DNA of 64,000 nucleotides from Cystobacter ferrugineus (GCF_001887355.1 NZ_MPIN01000006.1:434001-498000); one strand, 5' to 3'; positions 39,227-48,210 are shown, counted from the first letter of the stretch. Made by a program: numbers and translations. The notes: generated from the letters alone by a model not told the origin.

Positions 39227-40264
39227 GTGAAGCCGCGTCCCGTCTCCAATCCGCCCAACCCCTGGGACACCACCGCCGTGGAGTACCTGGAGGAGATTCC
39301 TCCCACGAAGCTGGAGGTGCTCGAGGACCACAGCCGCGAGGTGCTCGGACGCAACGACAGCCCCGACGTGGGCTTCACCTGGAGCGTCAACCCGTACCGC
39401 GGCTGCCTCCATGCCTGCGCGTACTGCTACGCCCGGCCCTACCACGAGTTCCTCGGCTTCGGCGCCGGCACCGACTTCGAGACGAAGCTCGTGGTGAAGC
39501 CCCGCGCCGCGGAACTCCTGCGCGATGCCTTCGAGCGCAAGAGCTGGAAGGGCGAGACGGTCGCCTTCAGTGGCGTCACCGACTGCTACCAGCCCCTCGA
39601 GGCCTCGCTCCGCCTCACGCGCGCCTGCCTGGAGGTGTGCGCCGAGTACCGCAACCCCGTGGGCATCATCACCAAGGGCCCCCTCATCGAGCGCGACCTG
39701 GACGTGCTCCAGACGCTCGCCCAGCAGGCCCGGCTGACGGTGTGCATCACCCTGCCCTTCCATGACGAGGCCGTGGCGCACGCCATGGAGCCCTATGTGG
39801 CCTCGCCCCGCCGGCGCCTGCTCACCATCGAGCGGCTGGCCTCCGCGGGCATCTCCGTGTGCGTGGCCGTCGCCCCCCTCATCCCCGGACTCAACGACGA
39901 GGACATGGTGCGCGTGCTCACCGCGGCGAAGGAAGCGGGCGCCACCCGGGCCTTCTCCACCCTGCTGCGCCTGCCCGGCCCCGTGCAGGGCGTCTTCGAG
40001 CAGCGCCTGCGCGAGAAGCTCCCCCTGCGCGCCGAGCGCGTCCTGCACCGCATCCGCGAGACGCGCGGAGGCGAGCTCAACGACTCGCGCTTCCGCGTCC
40101 GCATGCGCGGGGAGGGCCTCTACGCCGACACCCTCCACCAGCTCTTCTCCTCCACCGCGCGCCGCCTGGGGCTGAGGACGAGCGAGCCCATGGAGGCGGA
40201 CGGCGACAAGGAGAGCACCTTTCGCCGCCCCATGAAGTCCGGCACCCAGCTCAGCTTCTTCTGA
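39227..40264 (+). CDS. SplB-like radical SAM protein (PA0069 family)
   Basis: 345-residue radical SAM enzyme related to spore photoproduct lyase. The iron-sulfur motif CxxxCxYC is seen in GCLHACAYCYARPYHEFLGF, followed by FSGVTDCYQPLEASLRLTRA and TKGPLIERDLDVLQTLA, which are characteristic of the SplB/PA0069 group annotated as DNA-repair photolyase-like. The start is a GTG at 39227 without a strong Shine-Dalgarno, so the N-terminus may vary slightly. The C-terminal SGTQLSFF is typical too. Real substrate is not established for the family. It faces the M13 peptidase gene convergently, 21 bp away. Confidence 0.88.
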   Translation: MKPRPVSNPPNPWDTTAVEYLEEIPPTKLEVLEDHSREVLGRNDSPDVGFTWSVNPYRGCLHACAYCYARPYHEFLGFGAGTDFETKLVVKPRAAELLRDAFERKSWKGETVAFSGVTDCYQPLEASLRLTRACLEVCAEYRNPVGIITKGPLIERDLDVLQTLAQQARLTVCITLPFHDEAVAHAMEPYVASPRRRLLTIERLASAGISVCVAVAPLIPGLNDEDMVRVLTAAKEAGATRAFSTLLRLPGPVQGVFEQRLREKLPLRAERVLHRIRETRGGELNDSRFRVRMRGEGLYADTLHQLFSSTARRLGLRTSEPMEADGDKESTFRRPMKSGTQLSFF

Positions 40265-40285
40265 GCACCGGACCCGCCCGAGCGC

Positions 40286-42379
40286 CTACCAGACCTCGCA
40301 GCGCTGCGCCGCGGGACGCACCATCTTCGCGTCCACCTTGCACTGGAAGGCCTTCTGGAACTCGGACAGGTTGCCCACCGGGCCGTTCACCCGCCAGTAC
40401 GGCGGCGAGTGCGGATCCACCACCGCGAGCTGCCGCGCGTAGGCGTCCCGGTACTTCGAGCACCAGGACTGCGCGTAGCCGATGAAGAACTGCTGGCTCG
40501 GCGTGTAGCGCGAGCCCTCGGCCTTCTTCGCGGCCTCGGGATCCTTCGCCAGCCAGGCCTCCATGGCCGCGTGGGCCAGCTTCAGGCCGCCCAGGTCCGC
40601 CACGTTCTCGCCCAGCGTCAGCGCCCCATTCAGCTTCACGTCGTCGATCGCCGTGTAGTTGTCGTACTGCTCCTTCACGCACGCCACGCGCTCGCGGAAG
40701 GCCTTGTCCGAGGCCGGCGTCCACCAGTCCCGCAGGTTGCCCTCGGCGTCATACTGCCGGCCCTCGTCGTCGAAGCCGTGGGTGATTTCGTGGCCCACCA
40801 CCATGCCCATGGCCCCGAAGTTCACCGGCACCGTGGCCTCGCGGTCGAAGAACGGCGGCTGGAGGATGCCCGCCGGGAAGACGATCTCGTTGAAGGGCGG
40901 GTTGTAGTAGGCGTTCACCGTGGGCGGAGACATCAGCCACTCCTCCTTGTCCACCGGCTTGCCAATCTTGGCGATCTGCCGCGCCTGCTCGAAGGCGTTC
41001 GCGCCCATGATCGAGAGCAGGAACGACTCGCGATCCACCTTCATCGCGCCGTAGTCACGCCACTTGTCCGGGTAGCCAATCTTGTTGACGATCTTGCGCA
41101 CCTTCACCAGCGCCTGCTCCCGCGTGGCCGCGTCCATCCACGCCAGCGTGTCCAGGTTGCGCTCGAAGGCCTTCTCGATCTCCGTCACCATCTGCAGCGT
41201 GGTCGTCTTGCCGTCCGCGCCGAACGTGCGATCGATGAAGGGCTGCGCGAGCGCCTCGCCCAGCGCCATGTTCGTGAAGCGCACGCACTTCTTCCAGCGC
41301 GCCACGTCCTCCTTCGCGCCCGTCAGGTTCTGCGAGAAGCGGAAGCGCTCGTCCTGGAAGGCCTTGGGCAGCGCCGGCACCGCGCTCGACACGTAGTTCC
41401 ACGTCAGGTACGGCGTCCACGCCGCCGCCGGCATCGTCTTCGCCAGCCGCTCCACCTCCTTGAAGAACGGCGGGTGCGACACGTTGAGCGCCTGCACGCT
41501 CCCGGCCCCCGCCGCCTTGAAGTACTCGTCCCACGGGAAGCCGGGCGCCTCCGCCTTCAGGCCCTTGCGCTCCAGGCGGTGGTAGAGGCTCTTCGGCTCG
41601 CGGCGCTCCACGCGCGACATCGACGCCTTGGCGAGCGCCGTCTCCACCTCCAGCACCGCCGCCGCGCTCTTCGCCGCCGTCTCGGCCGGCTCGCCCAGCA
41701 GCACGAAGATGTTCTTCACGTGCTCGGTGTAGGCGTCACGCAGCGCCTTCGACTTCTCGTCGTCCTTCAAATAGTAGTCCCGGTCCGGCAGGCCCAGGCC
41801 GCCCTGGTCCACCTCGCCGATCATCTGGCTGGCGTCCTTGAAGTCGGTGTTGGCGCCCATCCGGAAGAGCGGGAACACGTTCTGCGCGTGCAGCGTACCC
41901 ACCACCCGCGCCAGGTCCTTCGCGTTCTTCGCCGTCAGCTTCGCCAGCTCCGCCTTGAGCACCGGCAGCGACGCCTCCAGCTTCGCCTCGTCCATGCAGG
42001 CGCCGTAGAAGTCCCCCAGCTTCTGCGCGGAGGCGAGCCCCTCGGGCGCCTTGCCCTTGGACACGCCCTCGAGGATCTCCCGGAGGATCTCCTCGTTGCG
42101 CGCCGCCACGGCGTCGAAGCCGCGCGACCAGCGGGGACGGTCCGCGGGGATCTCCGTGGTCTTCACCCAGTTGCCGCACGCGAACTCGTAGAAGTCCTCG
42201 CAGGGGTTGGCCTGCTCGTTCATCGAGGCCAGGTCCAGACCCGGAGAGAGCGGACGGGACTCGGCGGCGGGCTGGGGCTGCGTGGAGGGCGTGGCGGGCG
42301 AGGGGGGCGTGGGCGCGGGCTCCGCCGTCTTGCAAGCGGACGCCACGAGACAACATGCGGCGAGCAATGCCTTCTTCAT
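40286..42379 (-). CDS. M13 family (neprilysin/PepO-like) zinc metalloendopeptidase, lipoprotein
   Basis: 697 residues. MKKALLAACCLVASACKTAE is a probable lipoprotein signal, followed by a Pro/Thr linker. Peptidase family M13 motifs are complete: NPCEDFYEFACGNW near the N-terminus, the zinc-binding HEITH in MVVGHEITHGFDDEG, the third ligand in LGENVADLGGLKLA, substrate-binding NAYYNPPFNEIVFPAGILQ, and the terminal RCEVW. Expected to cleave small peptides in the periplasm or at the cell surface. Last gene of the leftward run that includes the bufferin-like cassette, serC and the chalcone-isomerase-like gene, but separated from the latter by 127 bp. Confidence 0.95.
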   Translation of the reverse strand: MKKALLAACCLVASACKTAEPAPTPPSPATPSTQPQPAAESRPLSPGLDLASMNEQANPCEDFYEFACGNWVKTTEIPADRPRWSRGFDAVAARNEEILREILEGVSKGKAPEGLASAQKLGDFYGACMDEAKLEASLPVLKAELAKLTAKNAKDLARVVGTLHAQNVFPLFRMGANTDFKDASQMIGEVDQGGLGLPDRDYYLKDDEKSKALRDAYTEHVKNIFVLLGEPAETAAKSAAAVLEVETALAKASMSRVERREPKSLYHRLERKGLKAEAPGFPWDEYFKAAGAGSVQALNVSHPPFFKEVERLAKTMPAAAWTPYLTWNYVSSAVPALPKAFQDERFRFSQNLTGAKEDVARWKKCVRFTNMALGEALAQPFIDRTFGADGKTTTLQMVTEIEKAFERNLDTLAWMDAATREQALVKVRKIVNKIGYPDKWRDYGAMKVDRESFLLSIMGANAFEQARQIAKIGKPVDKEEWLMSPPTVNAYYNPPFNEIVFPAGILQPPFFDREATVPVNFGAMGMVVGHEITHGFDDEGRQYDAEGNLRDWWTPASDKAFRERVACVKEQYDNYTAIDDVKLNGALTLGENVADLGGLKLAHAAMEAWLAKDPEAAKKAEGSRYTPSQQFFIGYAQSWCSKYRDAYARQLAVVDPHSPPYWRVNGPVGNLSEFQKAFQCKVDAKMVRPAAQRCEVW

Positions 42380-42506
42380 CCAGTCGTTCTCCGTGTGGGG
42401 TATGAGGCGGACGCACCCTATCCGGCCACGGGCGCGCGCGCCTCAACGTCGTACGGGAGGGCGGCCCTCACGTGCCCCCCCGTCGGAATACCCCCGACGC
42501 GGAGTG

Positions 42507-43067
42507 CTACTCCTTGCCCAACATCCCGTCCTTGACGCTGCCGTCGACCGGGTTGTTGCCGAGCCACACCGAGAAGAGCGCGTCGGCGAAGTCCTTGCCC
42601 TCCACCGAGATCTTCTGTCCCCCCTTGCTCTCGATGGTGGTGCCCTGGCCGGGCACGTACGTGAGCAGCAGCTCGTCACCCTTCTTCAGGTCCGGAATGG
42701 CCGAGGTGAAGGTGTCCAGCCGCTGCTGGAGCGAGGGCAGCTTGTCCTTCGCGTTCTTCTTGAAGCCGTCCACGATGGCCTCGGAGATCGTCTTCTTGTC
42801 CAGGTCGCGCAGCATGGACATCCGCACGCGCTTGATCTGCTCCGAGCCGATGGCCTGGGCGCCCTCGCGCGAGGGGTTCTGCAGGTAGAGGCCGGCGGCG
42901 TACACGTTGAAGACGAGCTTCTTGCGCAGGCCCACCCCATTGAGCTTCAGCTCCTTGCCCTCGACGGACACCGCGTCGGGAAACGCCACCCCCGCCACGT
43001 CCTTGGCGGCGGCGGGCAGAGCGAGTACGGCGGTCAACAACACGGCACACAGCGTGGTGTTCTTCAT
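42507..43067 (-). CDS. Chalcone isomerase-like exported protein
   Basis: 186 residues with a signal peptide (MKNTTLCAVLLTAVLALPAA, cleaved after AAA) and the start of the chalcone_isomerase-like family: VAGVAFPDAVSVEGKELKLN then GVGLRKKLVFNVYAAGLYL. Further in are SMLRDLDKKTISEAIVDGF and FADALFSVWLGNNPVDGSVK. GGAGAGGTC precedes the ATG. Bacterial members have the chalcone isomerase fold but usually lack flavonoid activity and may bind fatty acids or heme-like ligands. It follows serC by 30 bp on the same strand. Confidence 0.88.
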   Translation of the reverse strand: MKNTTLCAVLLTAVLALPAAAKDVAGVAFPDAVSVEGKELKLNGVGLRKKLVFNVYAAGLYLQNPSREGAQAIGSEQIKRVRMSMLRDLDKKTISEAIVDGFKKNAKDKLPSLQQRLDTFTSAIPDLKKGDELLLTYVPGQGTTIESKGGQKISVEGKDFADALFSVWLGNNPVDGSVKDGMLGKE

Positions 43068-43097
43068 GACCTCTCCTGTGGAAGGGGGAGGGCCACC

Positions 43098-44186
43098 CTA
43101 GCCTTTCTTCCGGGCGAACTCCTCCAGGAAGGACACCAGGGCGCGCACATCGTCCACCGACACCGCGTTGTACAGCGAGGCGCGGATGCCCCCGCTGATG
43201 CGGTGCCCCTTGAGGCCCACCATGCCCGCCTTCTTCGCCTCGGCGACGAACGTGGCGTCCAGCTCCGGGGTGGGTAGGTGGAAGACCACGTTCATGAAGG
43301 AGCGCGACTCGCGCTCCACGGGCGCGCGGTAGAAGCCCGCGTTCGCGTCCAGGGAGCGATAGAGCAGCTCGCCCTTCTGCCGGTTGCGCGCCTCCATCCC
43401 CGCGAGCCCGCCCTGCTCCTTCATCCACGCCAGCACGTTGCGGCACAGGTAGATGGCCAGCGTGGGGGGCGTGTTGTAGAGCGAGTTGTTCTCCGCGTGG
43501 AGGGAGTAGCGGAAGATCTTCGGAATGTCCCGGCGGCCCTGGGCGATGAAGTCCTTGCGAGCCACCGCGATGAGCACGCCCGAGGGCCCCAGGTTCTTCT
43601 GCGCCCCCGCGTAGAGGAAGGCGAAGCGGCTCACGTCCGTGGGCTTCCACATGAAGTCCGAGCTCATGTCCGCGATGAGCGGCACGCTCCCTACCTCGGG
43701 CCAGGTGTGCCACTGGGTGCCGTAGAGGGTGTTGTTGCTCGTCAGGTGGACGTACGCCGCCCGGGGATCCAACTGGAGCTCGCCCTGCCCGGGCACGCGC
43801 ACGTAGCGCTTGTCCGGGCCCACCGTGGTGGCGGCGATGCGCGCCTGACCCACGATGCGCGCCTCGTCATAGGCCTTCTCGCTCCACACACCCGTCATCA
43901 GGTAGTCCGCGCTCGTGCCCGGGTGCAGGAAGTTCATCGGCACCTGGGCGAACTGCTGCGACGCCCCACCCGTGAGGAAGAGCACCTGGTGGGTGTCCGG
44001 AATGCCCAGCAACTCGGTGAGCAGGGAGATGGTCTCGTCGTGGACCGCCTCGTACTCCTTGCCCCGGTGGCTGTGCTCCATCACGGACATGCCCGAGCCC
44101 TGGAAGTCGATCAGCTCGTCGCGCGCTCGCTCGAGCGCGGGCAGGGGCAGCCCCGCGGGGCCAGGATTGAAGTTGATGACGCGCAT
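43098..44186 (-). CDS. serC: Phosphoserine aminotransferase
   Basis: 362-residue PLP enzyme converting 3-phosphohydroxypyruvate to phosphoserine in serine synthesis, and the matching step of pyridoxal phosphate synthesis. Family features: [18 protein letters not shown] at the N-terminus, [27 protein letters not shown] binding the cofactor phosphate, [13 protein letters not shown], and the PLP lysine in [22 protein letters not shown] precedes the ATG. It lies 77 bp downstream of the DUF2063 gene of the bufferin-like cassette, possibly read through from it. Confidence 0.96.
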   Translation of the reverse strand: MRVINFNPGPAGLPLPALERARDELIDFQGSGMSVMEHSHRGKEYEAVHDETISLLTELLGIPDTHQVLFLTGGASQQFAQVPMNFLHPGTSADYLMTGVWSEKAYDEARIVGQARIAATTVGPDKRYVRVPGQGELQLDPRAAYVHLTSNNTLYGTQWHTWPEVGSVPLIADMSSDFMWKPTDVSRFAFLYAGAQKNLGPSGVLIAVARKDFIAQGRRDIPKIFRYSLHAENNSLYNTPPTLAIYLCRNVLAWMKEQGGLAGMEARNRQKGELLYRSLDANAGFYRAPVERESRSFMNVVFHLPTPELDATFVAEAKKAGMVGLKGHRISGGIRASLYNAVSVDDVRALVSFLEEFARKKG

Positions 44187-44263
44187 GACTGGGTCCTCTC
44201 ACTGGAGAAACAACGCGCGGCCATTCTGCCCAACGCTTCCGCCGGGGGAAGCGCGAAGCGCCA

Positions 44264-44980
44264 TCACGGCGCCAGGACGAGTCCGTCGGCCACCCGGGTG
44301 TCCACGGCGGCACGGATGACCGCCTCCTGCACGCCCGTCGCCTCCGCCACCTGACGGGGCTCCAACCCCTCCACCGCCATTTTCAACACCAACAACGAGC
44401 GCTCCTCGGCCTCCAGGTACATCGTCACCAGCCGCTCGGGGTGGCGCCAGAGCAGCGCCAGCTCCTGTCCGGGCTCCGGCCGCGCCCCCACCCCGGCCCG
44501 CATGAACGCGCACAGCCGGAAGGGATGCTCCAACATCATCAGCGTCGGGTTCACCGTCAGGCGCTCCACGCGCTCGGGCAGGGGCTCCATCGACGTGTAC
44601 ACCGCGAAGTCCGTCCACTCGAAGCGCGCCAGCGCGGGCAGGAAGTCCGGCAGCCCCCGCGCCCCCACCTCGTCCGCGAGGAAGCCGGCGAAGCCCTCGC
44701 CCATCCGGTTCATCTCGAAGGGCCGGGCGGGACGCGAGGCACCATAGGCCCGCACCAGCTCCGCCCAGAGCGCCGGCTCCACGCACCCGCGCACCCGGGG
44801 GTAGAGCTTGTCCAGGGTGGCCTCGCCATGGTGACGCACCATCTGGCCATAGAGCGCCATGCGCGAGCGCGGCGCGTCCCAACCCGGGTGCGCCGCGTAC
44901 AGCCGCTCGAGCGCCTCCGGCCCCGGGTCCGCGAAGTACGCCTCCATCGACTCGAAGAAACCCCACAGTCCCGGTTTCAT
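44264..44980 (-). CDS. bufC: DUF2063 RiPP partner protein (BufC/HvfC-like)
   Basis: 238 residues from ATG 44980, which overlaps the stop of the DUF692 gene (ATGA), so the two are co-translated. The N-terminal part is the helical DUF2063 domain (RSRMALYGQMVRHHGEATLD, KLYPRVRGCVEPALWAELVR), and the C-terminal part resembles the RRE-like/winged domain of BufC proteins (MYLEAEERSLLVLKMAVEG). In characterised bufferin and related clusters this protein partners the MNIO enzyme and delivers the precursor peptide. The role here is inferred from gene order and family. Symbol by analogy. Confidence 0.82.
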   Translation of the reverse strand: MKPGLWGFFESMEAYFADPGPEALERLYAAHPGWDAPRSRMALYGQMVRHHGEATLDKLYPRVRGCVEPALWAELVRAYGASRPARPFEMNRMGEGFAGFLADEVGARGLPDFLPALARFEWTDFAVYTSMEPLPERVERLTVNPTLMMLEHPFRLCAFMRAGVGARPEPGQELALLWRHPERLVTMYLEAEERSLLVLKMAVEGLEPRQVAEATGVQEAVIRAAVDTRVADGLVLAP

Positions 44981-45822
44981 CGCGCCACCCCCCGGAGCAG
45001 CTCCCGCGCCCGATCCGCCTCGTCCAGCACCGCCTCCAGCGAGGGGATGTCCTGATCCCATTCGATCAACGTCGGCACCGGCCCGGTGCGCTCGAGCACG
45101 TAGCGGTAGAGCGACCACACCTCGTCGCAGACGGGCGCCCCATGCGTGTCGATGAGGACGTCGGGCCGCCGCTCGTGCCCCGCGAGGTGGATCTGCCCCA
45201 CGCGCTCCAGCGGCAGCGCGTCCACGAAGGCGCGCGCGTCATAGCCATGGTTGCACGCGTTCACGTACACGTTGTTCACGTCCAGCAGCAGGCCGCAGTC
45301 GGCCTCCTCGGCCACGTACCGCAGGAAGTCCGCCTCCGCCAGGGTGCCACCGGGCATGCGCGCGTAGTAGCTCGGGTTCTCCAGCAGGAAGGGCCGGCCC
45401 ACTCGCGCCTGCACCTCACGCACGCGCGGGACCACGTGCTCCACCGCCTCGGGCGAGAAGGGCAGCGGCAGCAGATCATAGAGGTAGGCGCCCCCCAGCC
45501 GCGCGTAGCAGAGGTGATCCGAGAAGAAGGGCGCGTCCAGCCGCTCCACCAGCGCCTGGAGTCCGGAGAGGTAGGCCTCGTCCAGCGGCTCCGGACCGCC
45601 CACGTTCAGCGCCACCCCATGCGGCAGGACCGGCCAGCGCTCGCGGCACGCGTCCAGCGCCCGCTGTGGACGGCCGCCGAGCGTGAGGAAGTTCTCCGGG
45701 ATGATCTCCACCCAATCCAGTGCGCGGGAGGTCTCCGGCAGCCGAGCATGGAACTCACGCCGCAGCCCGATTCCCACCCCGAGCGGCTCGCCGCCCCACC
45801 TTCGCGCGTGTGCCACCGGCAT
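44977..45822 (-). CDS. bufB: DUF692 multinuclear iron oxidative enzyme (BufB/HvfB/MbnB-like)
   Basis: 281 residues from ATG 45822, chosen because AGGAG stands seven bases before it; longer in-frame starts lack one. The TIM-barrel DUF692 motifs bearing the iron ligands are all there: LDWVEIIPENFL, FFSDHLCYARLGG, FLLENPSYYARMPG, LLLDVNNVYVNACNHG, QIHLAGHERRPDVLIDTHG and LIEWDQDIPSLE. These MNIO enzymes oxidise cysteines in precursor peptides, for example to 5-thiooxazoles in bufferins or oxazolones in methanobactin. With a Cys-rich precursor gene 107 bp upstream and DUF2063 downstream it forms a complete minimal bufferin-type RiPP cassette. Product chemistry is inferred. Confidence 0.9.
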   Translation of the reverse strand: MPVAHARRWGGEPLGVGIGLRREFHARLPETSRALDWVEIIPENFLTLGGRPQRALDACRERWPVLPHGVALNVGGPEPLDEAYLSGLQALVERLDAPFFSDHLCYARLGGAYLYDLLPLPFSPEAVEHVVPRVREVQARVGRPFLLENPSYYARMPGGTLAEADFLRYVAEEADCGLLLDVNNVYVNACNHGYDARAFVDALPLERVGQIHLAGHERRPDVLIDTHGAPVCDEVWSLYRYVLERTGPVPTLIEWDQDIPSLEAVLDEADRARELLRGVAR

Positions 45823-45929
45823 GTCGGCTCCTGGAAGAAAAGACACGGGCGGCGGGAAGAAGGCTCCCCACCACCCGGAAGACAACCCCCGGAGCACCGG
45901 GGGCCCATCCTCGACGGCTCCCGCGACGG

Positions 45930-46202
45930 CTACTTCTTGCCACCACAGCCGTTGGCGCCGCAGCCACCCGCGCCACAGCTGTGCTCACTGGACTTCTCGG
46001 TCGAGGGCGTCGCGGTGCCCTCGGCGGCGGGGGCAGCGGCGGCGGCGGGGGCGGCGGACTCGGCGGGGACCGCGCTGGCCGCGTGAGCGCTCGTGCTCTC
46101 CTGCTCGGCGGGAGCGGCCGCGGTCTTGGCGGTCGCACAGCCGGTCGCGAGCGCGCCGAGGGAGAGGGAGCCCACGAGGGCGGTCAGGGTCTTGCGGTTC
46201 AT
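45930..46202 (-). CDS. bufA: Putative bufferin-type RiPP precursor with lipoprotein-like signal
   Basis: 90-residue exported protein; AAAGGA sits eight bases before ATG 46202. The signal MNRKTLTALVGSLSLGALAT is followed by GCATAK, which can serve as a lipobox (ATGC) or leave a periplasmic mature peptide. A 45-residue Ala/Pro/Ser linker with no other feature leads to the tail EHSCGAGGCGANGCGGKK, three Cys each followed by Gly, like the CG-rich core motifs modified by DUF692 enzymes in BufA/HvfA precursors (DUF2282-like). The tail is short, lacking the repeated EGKCG pairs of long bufferins. Likely modified by the adjacent enzyme pair and used in metal (copper) handling; inference from characterised relatives. 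Confidence 0.8.
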   Translation of the reverse strand: MNRKTLTALVGSLSLGALATGCATAKTAAAPAEQESTSAHAASAVPAESAAPAAAAAPAAEGTATPSTEKSSEHSCGAGGCGANGCGGKK

Positions 46203-46252
46203 GGTGTTTCCTTTCAGGGGTCGGGCCGGGGACGGATGCACCTGGCGGAGAA

Positions 46253-46277
46253 CTCCCTTCGCCTGGAGCGAAGGGAG
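46253..46277 (-). repeat. Perfect 10-bp inverted repeat in the bufA leader
   Basis: CTCCCTTCGC / GCGAAGGGAG with a five-base loop, 50 bp upstream of the bufA start codon. Could be an operator or an RNA hairpin acting as attenuator or stabiliser. No U tract follows, so it is not a clear terminator. Confidence 0.7.
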
Positions 46278-46289
46278 CCCGCACCACCA

Positions 46290-46315
46290 TACGCCCGGGG
46301 CCCGACGGGGTTACA
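46290..46315 (-). promoter_or_regulatory. Possible ECF-type promoter of the bufferin-like cassette
   Basis: On the minus strand TGTAACC is followed after about 15 bp by CGTATGG, an arrangement resembling ECF-sigma promoters (AAC ... CGT). It lies 88 bp upstream of bufA and just outside the inverted repeat. Hexamer-level evidence only. Confidence 0.3.
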
Positions 46316-46657
46316 CCGGGAGAACGCGGCACGAGGGATTTCATGCCCGGGAGGCTCTCCCTTTCCCTGGATTTCCCTGTTTTTCCACCCTCTTGTCCAG
46401 GTGGTGGTAAACGGGGTGAATGGAATTTGACAGCCTGCCCGTCCCCCTGCCCTCTTGGTCAAGAATCCGAAAATTCTCCCTTGAATCAATGGGTTGGAGT
46501 GTTGAGGCCTGGAAAAGCGCCTACCCGGGGGGACTCCCGGGGCCTCGGGGCTCCGGGATATTTTCTCCGAAAACGTTGATTGCAAATCAGTAAACGCGCT
46601 CGCACAGTTCAAGGAATGGAGCAGCCGGCGGGCCTGAGCGCCGGCCCAGGAATGGCG
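46316..46657. other. Intergenic remainder between bufA and the XRE regulator
   Basis: About 340 bp of divergent upstream DNA, noticeably AT-richer from 46360 to 46600 than surrounding genes, as expected for a promoter region. I could not fix a promoter for the rightward regulator. No gene seen. Confidence 0.4.
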
Positions 46658-48196
46658 ATGAACGAGAACGCACTGAACGCCAACGTGGGATTGAAGCTGC
46701 GCGGCCTGCGGCTCGCCCGCAACATCAAGCAGACGGACGCGGCGAAGGATCTGGGGGTCTCCCCGGCGTACTTGAATCTCATCGAGAAGGGCAAGCGCGT
46801 GATGCCCTTCCCCCTCTTGTGGAAGGCGCTGCGCTACTTCGATCAGGATCCCGAGCAGTTCATGTCCACCCTGGGCGAGGGCCGGGTGGACGAGGCGCTG
46901 GCGAAGCTGTTGGACGAGCCGTTGCTCAAGAGCCTCGACATCGACTCCGAGTCCCTGCAGAGCCTGTCGGCGGAGCCGAAGCTGGCCGGCACGGTGGCGG
47001 CGCTCTTCAACCTCTACAAGAACACGCGCACGCAGTTGGAGAACGTGCTCGCGCAGCTCAACTCCGAGGAGCGCTCGCGCATGAACGCGGCGCCGGGCGG
47101 CTCGGAGGGGCCGCGCTTCGACTACTCCCCGTTCGACGAGGTGAGCGACTTCCTCGAGTCGCACCACAACTACTTCCCCGAGCTGGAGGAGCAGGCCGAG
47201 GCGCTGCGGCGCGACTTCAAGCTCGGGCGCCTGTTGTCGAGCCCCCAGCTCATCCCCATGCTGGAGGAGCGCTTCGGCTACCGCGTGCGCGTGGAGGCCG
47301 CCTCCAGTGGCTCCTCGGTGGTGCGCCGCCTGGATCCGGACAACCAGGAGCTCATCCTCTCGCCGGACCTGACCGAGCAGCCGCTCAAGTTCCAGCTCGC
47401 CGCGTCCATCGGCCTCTTGATGTTGGATCAGGAGAAGCTGGTGGAGCGCATCGTGGGCGCGGCGCGCACCCGGCACGCGGAGACGCTGCGGCTCATCAAG
47501 GTGAACCTGGCCAACTACTTCGCCGGCGCGCTGATGCTGCCCTACGGGGAGTTCTTCAAGGAGGTGGAGCGCACGCGCTACGACGTGGAGCTCTTGTCCA
47601 ACCTCTTTGGCACCACGTACGAGACGGTGGCTCACCGGCTGTGCAACCTGTCGGACCCGAAGCGCCGGGGCCTGCCCTTCCACTTCCTGCGCGCGGACAT
47701 CGCCGGCAACATCTCCAAGCGCTACAGCGGCACCGGCATCAAGTTCGCCACCGGTGGCGGCTCGTGCGGCAAGTGGGCCGTGCACCTGGCCTTCCTCAAC
47801 CCGTCCCAAATCACCCGGCAGTACTCGATGATGCCGGACGGCACGTCCTACTTCTGCTTCGCCAAGGTGCAGCTGCAGCCCATCGAGGGCTCCATCGTGC
47901 GCGGCACGGCCTACTCCATCGGCCTGGGCACCCACGCGGAGAACGCCAAGTACCTGGCGTATGGGTTGCCCACCACGGATCTGCGCAAGGACGCCGTCCC
48001 CAGCGGCATCTCCTGCCGCTTCTGCGAGCGCACCGACTGCAACCAGCGCGCGGCCGCCAGCTACCGCTTCGCCTTCTCCTTCGACGAATACACCAAGAAG
48101 GATTGCTTCTTCTCGCCCCTGCTGGTCCACGAGGCCGGCCGTGCGGAATCGCTGGACAAGGCGCCGCGCCGCCGTAACAAGGCCGAGGAAAACTAG
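46658..48196 (+). CDS. XRE-family regulator with ImmA/IrrE-like and DUF2083 domains (short-chain acyl-CoA type)
   Basis: About 512 residues. An N-terminal HTH (LRGLRLARNIKQTDAAKDLG, VSPAYLNLIEKGKRVMPFPL) is followed by a long helical linker, a DUF955/ImmA-like region (QPLKFQLAASIGLLMLDQEK; the LANYFAGALMLPYGEFF helix stands where peptidases carry HExxH) and a C-terminal DUF2083-like region with a Cys cluster (ISCRFCERTDCNQR). This layout matches RamB/ScfR-type regulators that sense short-chain acyl-CoAs and control acetate/propionate genes. ImmA metal ligands appear absent, so protease activity is unlikely. Start chosen at ATG 46658 because CCAGGA is correctly spaced; ATGs at 46616 and 46652 are alternatives. 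Confidence 0.85.
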   Translation: MNENALNANVGLKLRGLRLARNIKQTDAAKDLGVSPAYLNLIEKGKRVMPFPLLWKALRYFDQDPEQFMSTLGEGRVDEALAKLLDEPLLKSLDIDSESLQSLSAEPKLAGTVAALFNLYKNTRTQLENVLAQLNSEERSRMNAAPGGSEGPRFDYSPFDEVSDFLESHHNYFPELEEQAEALRRDFKLGRLLSSPQLIPMLEERFGYRVRVEAASSGSSVVRRLDPDNQELILSPDLTEQPLKFQLAASIGLLMLDQEKLVERIVGAARTRHAETLRLIKVNLANYFAGALMLPYGEFFKEVERTRYDVELLSNLFGTTYETVAHRLCNLSDPKRRGLPFHFLRADIAGNISKRYSGTGIKFATGGGSCGKWAVHLAFLNPSQITRQYSMMPDGTSYFCFAKVQLQPIEGSIVRGTAYSIGLGTHAENAKYLAYGLPTTDLRKDAVPSGISCRFCERTDCNQRAAASYRFAFSFDEYTKKDCFFSPLLVHEAGRAESLDKAPRRRNKAEEN

Positions 48197-48210
48197 CCCC
48201 CCGCCCTTCC

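Noticed and set aside
46580-48196. ImmA/IrrE-type protease activity in the XRE regulator
   Set aside because: The HExxH zinc motif is not visible where it should be; the DUF2083-like Cys cluster fits RamB/ScfR-type regulators instead.
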